A stretch of DNA of 64,000 bases, from assembly GCA_027624075.1 (NCBI GenBank), contig JAQBUH010000002.1, positions 62,001 to 126,000 of the forward strand, written 5' to 3'. This document shows, in pieces, positions 1 through 8,157 of this stretch. This DNA is from Chloroflexota bacterium. GTDB taxonomy: Bacteria; Chloroflexota; Dehalococcoidia; Lucifugimonadales; Lucifugimonadaceae. Position numbers and translations under genes: made by a program. A model generated the notes under the pieces. That model saw only the letters and a program-made list of their open reading frames with translations, searched no databases and had not been told where the DNA came from. How positions within the stretch are numbered: the first letter of the stretch is position 1; each line of letters opens with the position of its first letter.

Positions 1-960
1 GAGCAGGTCGCCTATTGTGGTCGCCTCGTCCAAAGCCCCCTGCGGCACCTCTTCGTCCCATGCCGCAAGGTTCTGTTCGAGTTGTTCGATGGTCCGTGCG
101 CCGACGATGCACGCAGTGAGCACCGGGTTGCTGATGACCCAGCGCAGTGCCAGCGCGCTGGCACTCACGCCATACTTCTCTGTTACGGCCATGAAGCTCT
201 CCATGGCATCGAAGGTTGGCTTGTTCCAGTAGGTTAGCCGATAGAAATTCGCCGCCCGGAAGTCTTCTGCGAACCGCGTCCCTGTCTGCGCCTCGAAATT
301 GCGGTGCTTCCCAAGCAGGAAGCCGCCCGCCTGCGGGCTGTACGCCATCACGCCGACTCCCTGGTCAGCACACACCTTGAATAGCTCTCGCTCAGGCTCT
401 CGATAGAGCAGGTTATAGCGTGGCTGGACGCTCACGAACGGCGCCAGTCCTCGCCGGTCCTGCTTCCACAGCGCCTCGGTAAGCTGATATCCGGCGAAGT
501 TCGATACTCCGATGTAGCGAGCTTTTCCCGCCCGCACAACATCGTTATAGGCGTCAACAGTCTCGTCGATAGGCGTCGTCGGGTCCGGCGCGTGGATCTG
601 GTAGAGGTCCACATAGTCCGTTCCGAGCCGCCGCAGCGAGTCGTCTATCGCCTGCATCACGTACTTGCGGTTGACGCCCTCGTCGTTCGGCCCGTCGCCC
701 ATGCGGCTCCTGCCCTTGGTGGCGAGGACGACCTTCGAGCGGCGGCTCTTGATGAACCGTCCAACGATCTCTTCCGAGATGCCTTTCTTATCGGCGGGTC
801 CATACGAGTTGGCGGTGTCGATGAAGTTGACTCCAGCCTCGAACGCCCGCTCCATGATGCGGACGCCGTCTCCTGCGCTGGTCTGATCGCCGAAGTTGTC
901 TGCGCCGATGCAGTACTCAGACACCTTGAGGCCGGTGCGGCCGAGATTTACGTGTTTCAT
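1..960 (-). CDS. Aldo/keto reductase, C-terminus cut by window edge
   Basis: NADPH-dependent aldo/keto reductase of the YajO/TAS-like type, expected to reduce or oxidise carbonyls of sugars or other small molecules in the cytosol; the substrate cannot be told. The reading frame is open from an ATG at 960 to the window edge (320 codons). The catalytic tetrad is visible: Asp48 and Tyr53 in DTANSYG, Lys82 in LATKG and His123 in QIHAPD. The N-terminus MKHVNLGRTGLKVS is the usual first beta-hairpin of the family. It lies just downstream of a second aldo/keto reductase whose N-terminus is nearly the same, so the pair looks like an old tandem duplication transcribed together with the Gfo/Idh and glycolate-oxidase-like genes upstream. 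Only a short C-terminal piece should be missing. Confidence 0.93.
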   Translation of the reverse strand, partial: MKHVNLGRTGLKVSEYCIGADNFGDQTSAGDGVRIMERAFEAGVNFIDTANSYGPADKKGISEEIVGRFIKSRRSKVVLATKGRSRMGDGPNDEGVNRKYVMQAIDDSLRRLGTDYVDLYQIHAPDPTTPIDETVDAYNDVVRAGKARYIGVSNFAGYQLTEALWKQDRRGLAPFVSVQPRYNLLYREPERELFKVCADQGVGVMAYSPQAGGFLLGKHRNFEAQTGTRFAEDFRAANFYRLTYWNKPTFDAMESFMAVTEKYGVSASALALRWVISNPVLTACIVGARTIEQLEQNLAAWDEEVPQGALDEATTIGDLL

Positions 961-1021
961 TTTCTTTTCGCTGTGCTTGGTGAAGCATTCGCCGAGTTTT
1001 TCTGGTGGTCTGCCTCCGCGG

Positions 1022-2050
1022 TCACGCCCGCCGCGCAATCTCACGGCCGAACGCGCCGGCTGGCTGGGGCGGATACACCATCGGGCTGCTGGCAGCGAAC
1101 TCCTTCGCTATCTCCATCACTTCAGCCATCACATCGTCCGGCGCCCTCACCGAGTGAGCCTCGATGATCCCCTCGATCTGGTCGACACGCCTGGCCCCGA
1201 AGATCGGCGAGGTGACTCCGGGGAAGTCTGAAACCCACTGCAGCGCAAGGCGCACCATCGGCTGGCCATGCTTTTCAGCCACCGCGGCCAGCCTGTCCAC
1301 GGTGTCGAGCCGTGAGTCGTTCCAGTAGCGGTTTTTGAGCGCTCCTCCGCGAGCGCTGTCCCGCGCCCCGAACTTGGAGTCCTCAAGCGGACCCGAGCGC
1401 GGGTGCTTGCCGGTGAGCATGCCGCTGGCGAGCGGCGAGTATGGCACAACGGCGACGCTGTTGGCGTGGGCGTGCGGGATAACCTCCATGCCGAGTCCCG
1501 GCTGCAGGATGTTGAAAACGCTCTGCACGGCCTCGAACCGGCAGATGTTGCGCACGTCTGACACCCAGAGCGACTTGGTCAGCATCCACGCGGGGAAGTT
1601 CGAACATCCGGCGTAGACGATCTTGCCCTGACGGGTCAGGTCATCAAGCGCCCTCAGCGTCTCCTCAACCGGCGTCTCGGCGTCCCACGAGTGGCAGTAG
1701 TACATGTCGATGCGGTCAGTCTGCAGCCGGCGGAGTGAGGCATCGACGGCGCGGACGATGTGGTAACGGGACGCGCCGATGTCGTTGACGCCCGCGCCCA
1801 CCCGTGAGCGGAACTTGGTCGCGAGGACAACTTCGTCCCTGCGCCCGCTCTTCTTGAAGTAGTTGCCGATCACCGTCTCGGAGCGGCCGTCTGCATAGGA
1901 GTCTGATGTGTCTACGAAGTTGATGCCGTAGCCGAGCGCACGGTCGAGAATGGCGTGTGCGGTCTTCTCGTCGCAACCGAACTCGTTGCCATAGTTGTCT
2001 GTGCCGATGCAGATGTTCGAGACCTTGACGCCGGTACGTCCCAGCTTCAC
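1022..2050 (-). CDS. Aldo/keto reductase
   Basis: Complete aldo/keto reductase of about 342 residues, the normal length for the family. From a GTG at 2050 the protein begins MKLGRTGVKVSN; catalytic Asp47 and Tyr52 (DTSDSYADG), Lys79 (LATKF) and His120 (YYCHSW) are all present. The frame stays open upstream to 2158, but those residues have no family resemblance. A strong AGGAGG lies about 20 nt before the GTG, which is further than usual, so the exact start is uncertain: a non-standard start nearer the AGGAGG cannot be excluded. The next gene downstream is another aldo/keto reductase after a 61-nt gap. NADPH-linked carbonyl reduction in the cytosol is likely; the substrate is unknown. Confidence 0.92.
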   Translation of the reverse strand: MKLGRTGVKVSNICIGTDNYGNEFGCDEKTAHAILDRALGYGINFVDTSDSYADGRSETVIGNYFKKSGRRDEVVLATKFRSRVGAGVNDIGASRYHIVRAVDASLRRLQTDRIDMYYCHSWDAETPVEETLRALDDLTRQGKIVYAGCSNFPAWMLTKSLWVSDVRNICRFEAVQSVFNILQPGLGMEVIPHAHANSVAVVPYSPLASGMLTGKHPRSGPLEDSKFGARDSARGGALKNRYWNDSRLDTVDRLAAVAEKHGQPMVRLALQWVSDFPGVTSPIFGARRVDQIEGIIEAHSVRAPDDVMAEVMEIAKEFAASSPMVYPPQPAGAFGREIARRA

Positions 2051-2273
2051 GTATTCGAGAGTGATGTGAGTCCTCCTTTGAGGTTTTCTGGCATGTGCGC
2101 CCGGCTTAGGCCAGTCCGGGCAAGTCCGGGCCATTTGGGGCCGCCTGCCTCGGGGCAACTGGCGGCCACAGGATACCCGCGTTGCGCGCTGCGCGTTGAC
2201 CCTGCTCTAAAAGAGCGGCGGCCAGTAAGCGACGGACGGTAAGCGGCGGCGCGTGCCATCGGCCCGCAAACGC

Positions 2274-3326
2274 CTAGCGCGGCAAATCCACCCAGCTTTT
2301 GGTCTCCCATGACCGGTACGCTGCGTCCACGATCTCTGCCGCCTTCAGCCCATCGAAAAAACTCGTCTCCACCAGTGACTGGTCACCGGCCAGGCAGGCG
2401 TTGACGAAGCGTTCGTATGGTTGCGTGTAGTCTGGCCCCGGCTCAAGCTGAGCCAGCGGGCCACGGGCATCGCCGGAATAGCCCTTCAGGCCGAACCGGC
2501 CGTCCGACTCGATTCTGCCTGTCGAACCAGTCACCTCAACACGGGCGTGAGTGCCGCCGTCAGGGTCGGTCCCGCGAGAGACGAAGCTGGTGTGTATCAC
2601 AGCGTATCCGCCGTTGACGAACTCGAGCATGAAAGCGGATGAGTCCGGGATCTTGACGTCCATCCCCTCTGGCCGGTCCGCGAACGGCGGGCGCGCCTCA
2701 GCGGTGTTCAGCATTGCGGTGACGCGCGCGACTTCACCGCCAAAGAACCGCGCCATGTCGAAGACGTGGATTATCTCGTAAACCGAGCCGCCGCCGCTCT
2801 CCGGCTTAAAGCGCCAAGAAAGCACCTCCGGCCGCGCGTTGTGCTGCAGGCTCATGCCCCACCAGATGTTCAGGTGATAGAGCTTGCCGACGTAACCGGC
2901 GTCGACGTACCGCTTGATGCGGCCAACCGGCATGTTGCCGCGCTGGTTGAAGTTGGTGGAGTGGATTACGCCAGCCTTCTCCGCTGCATCGAGCATGTCG
3001 CGGCAGTCTTGCGCAGTCAGGGCCAGCGGCTTGTCACAGAGGATGTGCTTGCCTGCGGCCGCTGCGTCGATAGCGATCTGACGGTGCGAGTCGGTCGGCG
3101 TGACTATGTCCACCGCGTCGATGTCCGACTTCTCAAGCATCTCCCGGTAGTCGGTGTAACCCTCAGGCACGTTCCAGCGTTTCTGCATAGCTTCCAGCGC
3201 TCCGCGGTCGCGTCGCATGAAGGAAACCACCTCCGCGTTGCCGAGGCGCGAAAGGTGCTGCATGTGGGTGTTGGCGAACCCGCCCGCGCCGATGAGCCCG
3301 ATGCGGAGTTTTCTGGAGGATGTCAT
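2274..3326 (-). CDS. Gfo/Idh/MocA family NAD(P)-dependent oxidoreductase
   Basis: Sugar or inositol-type dehydrogenase of the Gfo/Idh/MocA family, 350 residues, the usual length. The N-terminal Rossmann domain has the GAGGFA dinucleotide loop at about residues 13-18, and the conserved CDKPLAL (Lys99-Pro100, the EKP-type motif) marks the catalytic side; the C-terminal half is the family's beta-sheet substrate domain. The ATG at 3326 is preceded by a good GGGAG ribosome site; an in-frame ATG at 3374 would add 16 unrelated residues. It sits between a glycolate-oxidase-type flavoprotein and two aldo/keto reductases on the same strand, which suggests oxidation of sugar-derived compounds. A 13-nt tandem repeat lies in the leader about 20 nt before the start. 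Confidence 0.93.
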   Translation of the reverse strand: MTSSRKLRIGLIGAGGFANTHMQHLSRLGNAEVVSFMRRDRGALEAMQKRWNVPEGYTDYREMLEKSDIDAVDIVTPTDSHRQIAIDAAAAGKHILCDKPLALTAQDCRDMLDAAEKAGVIHSTNFNQRGNMPVGRIKRYVDAGYVGKLYHLNIWWGMSLQHNARPEVLSWRFKPESGGGSVYEIIHVFDMARFFGGEVARVTAMLNTAEARPPFADRPEGMDVKIPDSSAFMLEFVNGGYAVIHTSFVSRGTDPDGGTHARVEVTGSTGRIESDGRFGLKGYSGDARGPLAQLEPGPDYTQPYERFVNACLAGDQSLVETSFFDGLKAAEIVDAAYRSWETKSWVDLPR

Positions 3327-3339
3327 TGGTGCTCCCTGG

Positions 3340-3374
3340 GATTGTCGCCTGAGACTGTCGCCTGAGATTGTCAC
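3340..3374. repeat. 13-nt tandem repeat in leader of the Gfo/Idh gene
   Basis: Two copies of a 13-nt unit (GATTGTCGCCTGA then GACTGTCGCCTGA) followed by a partial third. The core 9-mer CGCCTGAGA occurs at 3346-3354 and 3359-3367. The same 9-mer, again twice with a 13-nt period, lies at 8063-8084 upstream of lepA. It could be slippage or a pair of regulator sites on one face of the helix. Confidence 0.8.
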
Positions 3375-3567
3375 AAGTGGTGAAGCTCTGCGGTTGGCGA
3401 AGGAGCGTCAGTCTACATCAGGGCTGTCCCGGCACAGGCGCGGCTCTCAGCCAGCCCTACGGGTCATGCCGAGTATGGCGGTCCCGGCGGTGAATCCAGG
3501 CCAAAGGCGGCGCGAACGAGTGCGCGCGCTGCGACTGTGGCGAGCAGCGGCCCCGTCCTACAGTCCT

Positions 3568-5106
3568 CTAAACCTCGTCGCCGCGCCTTGACCGCCGCAC
3601 CGAGTGCTCGGTGATGCCATAAGCCTCGCCGTGGCTCGCGCCACCGGGGAAGATCTTGCCGGGGTTGAACCGCTCGGAGACAGGAGTAGCCGATCTGCCG
3701 GTTGCGACACCGCCACCGGCCCCGGACTCATCTTCAGGCTGCGGGTTCAGGAACGCCTCCCGCAGTCCCTTCATCGCATCCATATCGGCTTCGGTGAACA
3801 CGAGCGGCATGTAAGCCTTTTTCTCGATGCCTATGCCGTGCTCGCCGGACAGCGCCCCGCCGTTTGCGACGCAGATCTCCAGGATCCGCTCGCCCGCCTG
3901 GATCACCTTCCTGACCTCGTCGCGCTCCCGCTCGTTGAAGAGGATGCAGGGGTGCAAATTGCCGTCGCCGGCGTGGAAGACATTGCCGATCGTCAGGCCA
4001 AGCTCGTCGCCAACAGCCTTCACCTGCCGCATCACATCCCGCAGCTTCGTGCGGGGCACCACGCCGTCCACCAGGTAGTAGCTGGGCGCGATGGTCCCGA
4101 ACGCGCCGATCGCACCCTTCCGGGTAGCCCACAGGTCCGCCCGCTTCGCCGGGTCGTCCGCCTCCCTCAACTCAGATGCGCCGTTCTTGTGGCAGATCGT
4201 CTCGACAAGCGCCGACTGCTCAGTCACAGCCTCCGTGAGCCCGTCCAACTCGACGATCAGCACCGCCTCTGCGTCCGCCGGGTATCCGGGGTGATAGACC
4301 GGCTCGCAGGCATCGATCGTCACCCGGTCCATCATCTCCAGCGCAGCCGGGACTAAACCTGCTGCGATGATGTCTGAGACGGTCTGGGACGCGGCGTCGA
4401 GAGAGGTGAAAGCGGCCAGCATGGTGTGGATCTTCTCAGGGATCCTCAGCAGCCGCACGGCTACCTTGGTGACGACGCCGAAGGTGCCTTCCGATCCGAC
4501 GAATGCGCCGCGCAGGTCATAGCCCGTCGACTCACGGTTTGGGCCGCCGAGCCAGAGCAGAGATCCGTCTGCCAGTACTACCTCGAGTCCGAGAACATGA
4601 TTGGTTGTGGTGCCCAGCGCCAGGCAGTGCGGGCCGCCTGCGTTCTCAGCCACGTTCCCGCCGATCGTGCAGGCCTTCTGTGAGGAAGGGTCTGGCGCGT
4701 AGTACAGGCCGAACTTTGAAACTTGGTTGGAAAGCTCCAGGTTGACGAGACCCGGCTCGACGATAGCGACGCGGTTTTCGACATCGACGTCCAGCACACG
4801 GTTGAGCCGCGATAGTCCGATCACAACCGAGTCGCGTAGCGGCACCGCGCCGCCTGAGAGCCCGGTGCCTGCGCCGCGCGGCACGATGAACGCGTCGTGA
4901 CGGTTCGCCACCTTTACACATTCGGCCGTCTCCTGTGCCGAGCCCGGCAGGACCACGACACGCGGCGCAGCGCGGTCTATTGACCCGTCGTACTCGTAGA
5001 GCAGCAGGTCTTCCGGTTTCCAGACGACGTTCTGTTTTCCAACCGCGTTCTCGAGGTCGGCAATAAGCAGACGGTTTGCGGCCGTTCCAGGGGCTATCGA
5101 TGTCAT
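3568..5106 (-). CDS. glcD: FAD-linked oxidase, glycolate oxidase subunit GlcD-like
   Basis: Flavoprotein of the glycolate/D-lactate dehydrogenase (GlcD, PCMH-type FAD-binding plus FAD-oxidase C) family, about 512 residues. The N-terminal FAD domain shows IVPRGAGTGLSGG and the later IGGNVAENAGGP pyrophosphate-binding segments; the C-terminal domain has VFHAGDGNLHP and GEHGIGIEKKAYM, both typical of GlcD. It should oxidise a 2-hydroxy acid such as glycolate or D-lactate. The partner subunits GlcE and GlcF are not adjacent, so it may work alone or with a distant iron-sulfur subunit. The start at 5106 is preferred because the protein then begins MTSIAPG; an ATG at 5145 would add 13 residues. Confidence 0.92.
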   Translation of the reverse strand: MTSIAPGTAANRLLIADLENAVGKQNVVWKPEDLLLYEYDGSIDRAAPRVVVLPGSAQETAECVKVANRHDAFIVPRGAGTGLSGGAVPLRDSVVIGLSRLNRVLDVDVENRVAIVEPGLVNLELSNQVSKFGLYYAPDPSSQKACTIGGNVAENAGGPHCLALGTTTNHVLGLEVVLADGSLLWLGGPNRESTGYDLRGAFVGSEGTFGVVTKVAVRLLRIPEKIHTMLAAFTSLDAASQTVSDIIAAGLVPAALEMMDRVTIDACEPVYHPGYPADAEAVLIVELDGLTEAVTEQSALVETICHKNGASELREADDPAKRADLWATRKGAIGAFGTIAPSYYLVDGVVPRTKLRDVMRQVKAVGDELGLTIGNVFHAGDGNLHPCILFNERERDEVRKVIQAGERILEICVANGGALSGEHGIGIEKKAYMPLVFTEADMDAMKGLREAFLNPQPEDESGAGGGVATGRSATPVSERFNPGKIFPGGASHGEAYGITEHSVRRSRRGDEV

Positions 5107-5364
5107 GACCTGTATTTTGCCACGACTCAAGGCATTGGGCGGCATCCATGTGTCGGCGAATGAGGGCTGTTATCCGGCCGGAGCAATTCACAAAACCCGC
5201 AACCCACACCCAGAGCCATCGGCTCGCGTGTTGAATCTGGACCGATATCTGACGAAACTACTCGTAACGAGCATCCGCCTGCGGAGTCTGACGGTTCCTC
5301 TTCTGTTCTGGCCATGGCGGTCCCATCTGTCGTTCATCCGTAGCCCCATCCCGGAGTCCCATCC

Positions 5365-6003
5365 ATGCAACAGGTCACCACCGCTCCCGTCCCAGTGGCG
5401 GTAAGTATGCCCGCTGAAACAAGGGGAGGGCGAAGGAGCGTGGTGGCCGGCTGGACAGGGTTCATCGTAGTTCTCGCGGCGGTTGCGGCGCCGATAGTCC
5501 TGCAGCGGTACGCCACCTTCGACCCTGCCGTGATGATGACCTTCGGCTACGCCGCAGTCTTCGTTATGGGCGCGCTCGGAAGCGTCACCTTCTTTTTGCC
5601 GGTCCCGACGCTCACCCTGGTCTTTGCCGGAGCGACGGTCCTTAATCCGGTGCTGCTTGCCCTGGCCGCCGCCGCCGGCATCACGCTCGGGATGGCCGCT
5701 TGCTACGCGCTCGGCAAGGCCGGGTCGAAGGTGGCTGAGCGCTCTCAGCCCGGCCCCGGAACGCGTCTCCACCGTGCGACATCGATGGTGACTGGCTGGT
5801 ACACGCACAACGTCACTACGGCGTCGTTCTTCGTTGCGGCAGTGCCGAATCCAGTCTTTGACTACGCCGGATACTTTGCCGGTCTGGCTGGCGTCGATCA
5901 GAAGCGGTTCCTGGCGGCAACGTTCGCCGGCAAGACCCTGCAGTCACTCGTGGTCGCGCTCCTCGGTTACTACTCCTTTGAGCAGATCTCCCGGATCTGG
6001 TAG
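5365..6003 (+). CDS. VTT-domain (SNARE-associated/DedA-like) membrane protein
   Basis: Integral membrane protein of 212 residues. After a short polar N-terminus come hydrophobic segments at about residues 28-47, 57-80, 82-103 and 190-205. A central part with VPTLTLVFAGATVL and the late FAATFAGKTLQS segment resembles the VTT (SNARE-associated, DedA-like) fold, whose members are implicated in lipid scrambling or polyprenyl-phosphate recycling. The family call rests on general pattern, not on a diagnostic residue. It is divergent from the glcD-like gene across a 258-bp gap and is followed by an MFS transporter on the same strand. Confidence 0.7.
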   Translation: MQQVTTAPVPVAVSMPAETRGGRRSVVAGWTGFIVVLAAVAAPIVLQRYATFDPAVMMTFGYAAVFVMGALGSVTFFLPVPTLTLVFAGATVLNPVLLALAAAAGITLGMAACYALGKAGSKVAERSQPGPGTRLHRATSMVTGWYTHNVTTASFFVAAVPNPVFDYAGYFAGLAGVDQKRFLAATFAGKTLQSLVVALLGYYSFEQISRIW

Positions 6004-6019
6004 TAGCCGTCTCTACTGA

Positions 6020-6053
6020 TAATCCCTAACTAAGACTAATCCCCAACCAAGAC
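6020..6053. repeat. 17-nt tandem duplication
   Basis: Two adjacent 17-nt copies (6020-6036 and 6037-6053) differing at two positions, TAATCCCTAACTAAGAC then TAATCCCCAACCAAGAC, just after the stop of the VTT-domain gene. No function is evident. It is one of several short tandem duplications in this window. Confidence 0.85.
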
Positions 6054-6166
6054 CGTCGGAAATCCGTATGGAAGTGTGGCTGGCGCAGGAGGATACTTAA
6101 AGGGCGCGGGGCCAGAGGACAGCCAGATATCCGTTCGATTGCGCCGGAACCAGGTGCTCCGGCCTT

Positions 6167-7678
6167 TTGCTGACAGGCGTCACTACGAAACCGAATCTTC
6201 ATATTCCAGGACGCCCGGCAATCAAACTTCCGGGTCACTCGACTGGCGAAACAGCGAACGCCGATCAACGCCGAAAGAGGGCGCGTGCTCCGCACACCGG
6301 CGGCATTCACAGGCCTGTCTACCAGATCAGCCGCATTGGCCCGTTCGAGCCGTTCGGGCACACACAGTTCCGCCGCTACACGATTGCGTCGCTGTTCTCC
6401 TTTTCCGCGTTCTTTGTTCAGATGCTGGTGCGTGGCTGGCTGGTGAACGATCTCACCGGGTCCCCGCTGCTGGTTTCGCTCGTGCCGGTGCTGTACATCG
6501 CCCCGATGCTGGTCTTCACGCTGATCGGCGGCGAGCTGGCGGACCGCTTCAGGCGCACGCGCATCGTGGCCATCGGGGAGTTAGTCGTATTCGCAACGTA
6601 TGCGGCGTTAGCCGCGCTCACACTCTCCGGCGTCGAGCAGGCCTGGCACGTCCTCGTCCTGACCGGGGTGCACGGTGTCACTTCGTCGATATATGCGCCA
6701 TCTCGCCAGACCCTGGTAGGCGACCTTGTCAGGCCACGGCTTCAGCGGTCTGCGCTCGGGCTGTCTCCCGCCATATTCAATCTTGCCCAGATCGCAGGGC
6801 CGCTGATCGGCGGGCTAATTCTTGCGACAGCGGGCGCAGGCGCTGCGAGTCTGACAGGCGCACTGCTGATACTGCCTGCGATTCCCATATACGCGCGCCT
6901 GAGACCGGTTAAGAAATCGACGACCTCGCACCAGGGCAGTTTCCTCCGGAACATGCGTGAAGGCGCCGCATACATAGGCCGGCACAAGACGCTCCGCTGG
7001 TACCTCGTCGCCGGATTCGCTCTAATTCTTACCGTCAACACGTGGGGAGCGCTGTTCCCGCCTCTCGCCAAAGAGGTGCTTGGCCAGGGTGCGGGAGGGT
7101 TGGCCGCGCTACAGGTCGCAGTCGGAATCGGCGCCTTCATCGGCGCAGTCACTTCCGTGCCGTTCGCCACAAAGTTCGGTGATAAACGACTAACTATCGC
7201 GTCAGGCTTCATATTCGCCGGGTTGGTCGGAGCGCTGGCGGCATCGGACATATTCCTGCTGTCGCTGGTGATCGTCGGCGTCGCGGCAGGGGTAGCGACG
7301 CTCTACTTCGTGACAAACATGATCACCATGCAACTCACGGCAGCCCCGGAGTTCCGCAGTCGGGTCATCAGTGTGCGGTTCATCATGTTCGGGTTCGGGC
7401 CATTCGGCATGATCGTCCTGGGCTCGCTGGCAGAGTTCCTCGGCACGCAGTGGGCGCTGGGAATATCCGCCATCTCAGGCGGTGCGTTGTTGTTAGCGAT
7501 CGCCATTTTCATGAAGACGGGAGAGACGACCGACGTGGCGGCGCTGTACCGACCTGTCCGGTCGAGGCGTGCAGCGCCGGCCAGCGAGCGGCCTGACACG
7601 GATGTGCCCATTGCACGGACTGACACCGGAATTGGAATGACGACCACGGCCGGGCCGCAAGACAGGTCCGTGGCTTGA
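6167..7678 (+). CDS. MFS transporter (EntS/MFS_3-like exporter)
   Basis: Major facilitator superfamily permease with about 12 hydrophobic segments; the membrane part starts near residue 70 after GPFEPFGHTQFRRY, a common opening of MFS_3/EntS-type efflux proteins. The loop between helices 2 and 3 reads GGELADRFRRTR, the standard MFS signature. It probably exports a small molecule by proton antiport; the substrate is unknown. The TTG start at 6167 gives an N-terminal tail of about 65 residues without similarity to the family, so the true start may be further in, but I see no better start codon with a ribosome site. A second MFS gene of the same subtype lies at 12023. Confidence 0.88.
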   Translation: MLTGVTTKPNLHIPGRPAIKLPGHSTGETANADQRRKRARAPHTGGIHRPVYQISRIGPFEPFGHTQFRRYTIASLFSFSAFFVQMLVRGWLVNDLTGSPLLVSLVPVLYIAPMLVFTLIGGELADRFRRTRIVAIGELVVFATYAALAALTLSGVEQAWHVLVLTGVHGVTSSIYAPSRQTLVGDLVRPRLQRSALGLSPAIFNLAQIAGPLIGGLILATAGAGAASLTGALLILPAIPIYARLRPVKKSTTSHQGSFLRNMREGAAYIGRHKTLRWYLVAGFALILTVNTWGALFPPLAKEVLGQGAGGLAALQVAVGIGAFIGAVTSVPFATKFGDKRLTIASGFIFAGLVGALAASDIFLLSLVIVGVAAGVATLYFVTNMITMQLTAAPEFRSRVISVRFIMFGFGPFGMIVLGSLAEFLGTQWALGISAISGGALLLAIAIFMKTGETTDVAALYRPVRSRRAAPASERPDTDVPIARTDTGIGMTTTAGPQDRSVA

Positions 7679-8062
7679 TAGGCGGGTGATCCCGGCAAGA
7701 CCGGTTGCCTCCTTCCGCACAGCCTGCACAGCTCACCCGGATGCAGCCCTCCGGCTCCCGAGACCATAAGTCCCGGGCTGGACCTGGCCCAAGAAGGAAT
7801 AACTGGTGCTATCGCCGTAGCGGCCGGGCGGTTCCGGCAGCGCTGAAAGTGGTGGCAAACAATAACGCCATAAATTCCATGAACAACTATAGACGCGTCA
7901 GACGCGTCACTCGTTGAGCCCGATAGAGCACACAGGGCGTTTTATCCGGGACCGGAGCGCCACCGCCGATCATCGTGCCTTTGTGCCGGTCTTCTGCAAG
8001 CGATGCTGTGCGTGGAGCGGACTCGCCTCCAGCGGCGGCGTGAGGCGCCATTTCTCATCCCT

Positions 8063-8084
8063 CGCCTGAGACATCCGCCTGAGA
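8063..8084. repeat. Direct repeat CGCCTGAGA, 13-nt period, upstream of lepA
   Basis: CGCCTGAGA occurs at 8063-8071 and 8076-8084, about 74 nt before the lepA ATG. The identical 9-mer with the identical period is found at 3346-3367 in front of the Gfo/Idh gene, in the opposite orientation relative to its gene. A shared regulator site is possible; chance or shared slippage is the alternative. Confidence 0.6.
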
Positions 8085-8143
8085 ATCCCAGAAGGGGCCG
8101 GATTCAACGGGTTGGCACAACGCTAATTCCGTTCCGGTACCAA

Positions 8144-8149
8144 TACAAT
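8144..8149 (+). promoter_or_regulatory. Possible -10 element of lepA (leaderless transcript?)
   Basis: TACAAT is 8 nt before the lepA ATG at 8158, so initiation from it would give an almost leaderless mRNA. No good -35 is found at the standard distance (TTGGCA at 8112 is 26 nt away) and no ribosome site precedes the ATG. This is a weak inference from sequence alone. Confidence 0.3.
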
Positions 8150-8157
8150 TGGTGTAT

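Larger units (their letters stand above)
7679..8157. other. 479-bp intergenic region before lepA
   Basis: No convincing gene or RNA is seen here. It contains a perfect 9-nt tandem repeat GACGCGTCA (7892-7909), the CGCCTGAGA direct-repeat pair (8063-8084) and a possible -10 element close to the lepA start. Short open frames exist, but none has a ribosome site or recognisable protein pattern. Confidence 0.6.

Noticed and set aside
2108-2145. A dispersed intergenic repeat like those near 58472 and 61879
   Set aside because: Shares only AGGCCAGTCCGG or AAGTCCGGG words; too short and too GC-rich to separate from chance.
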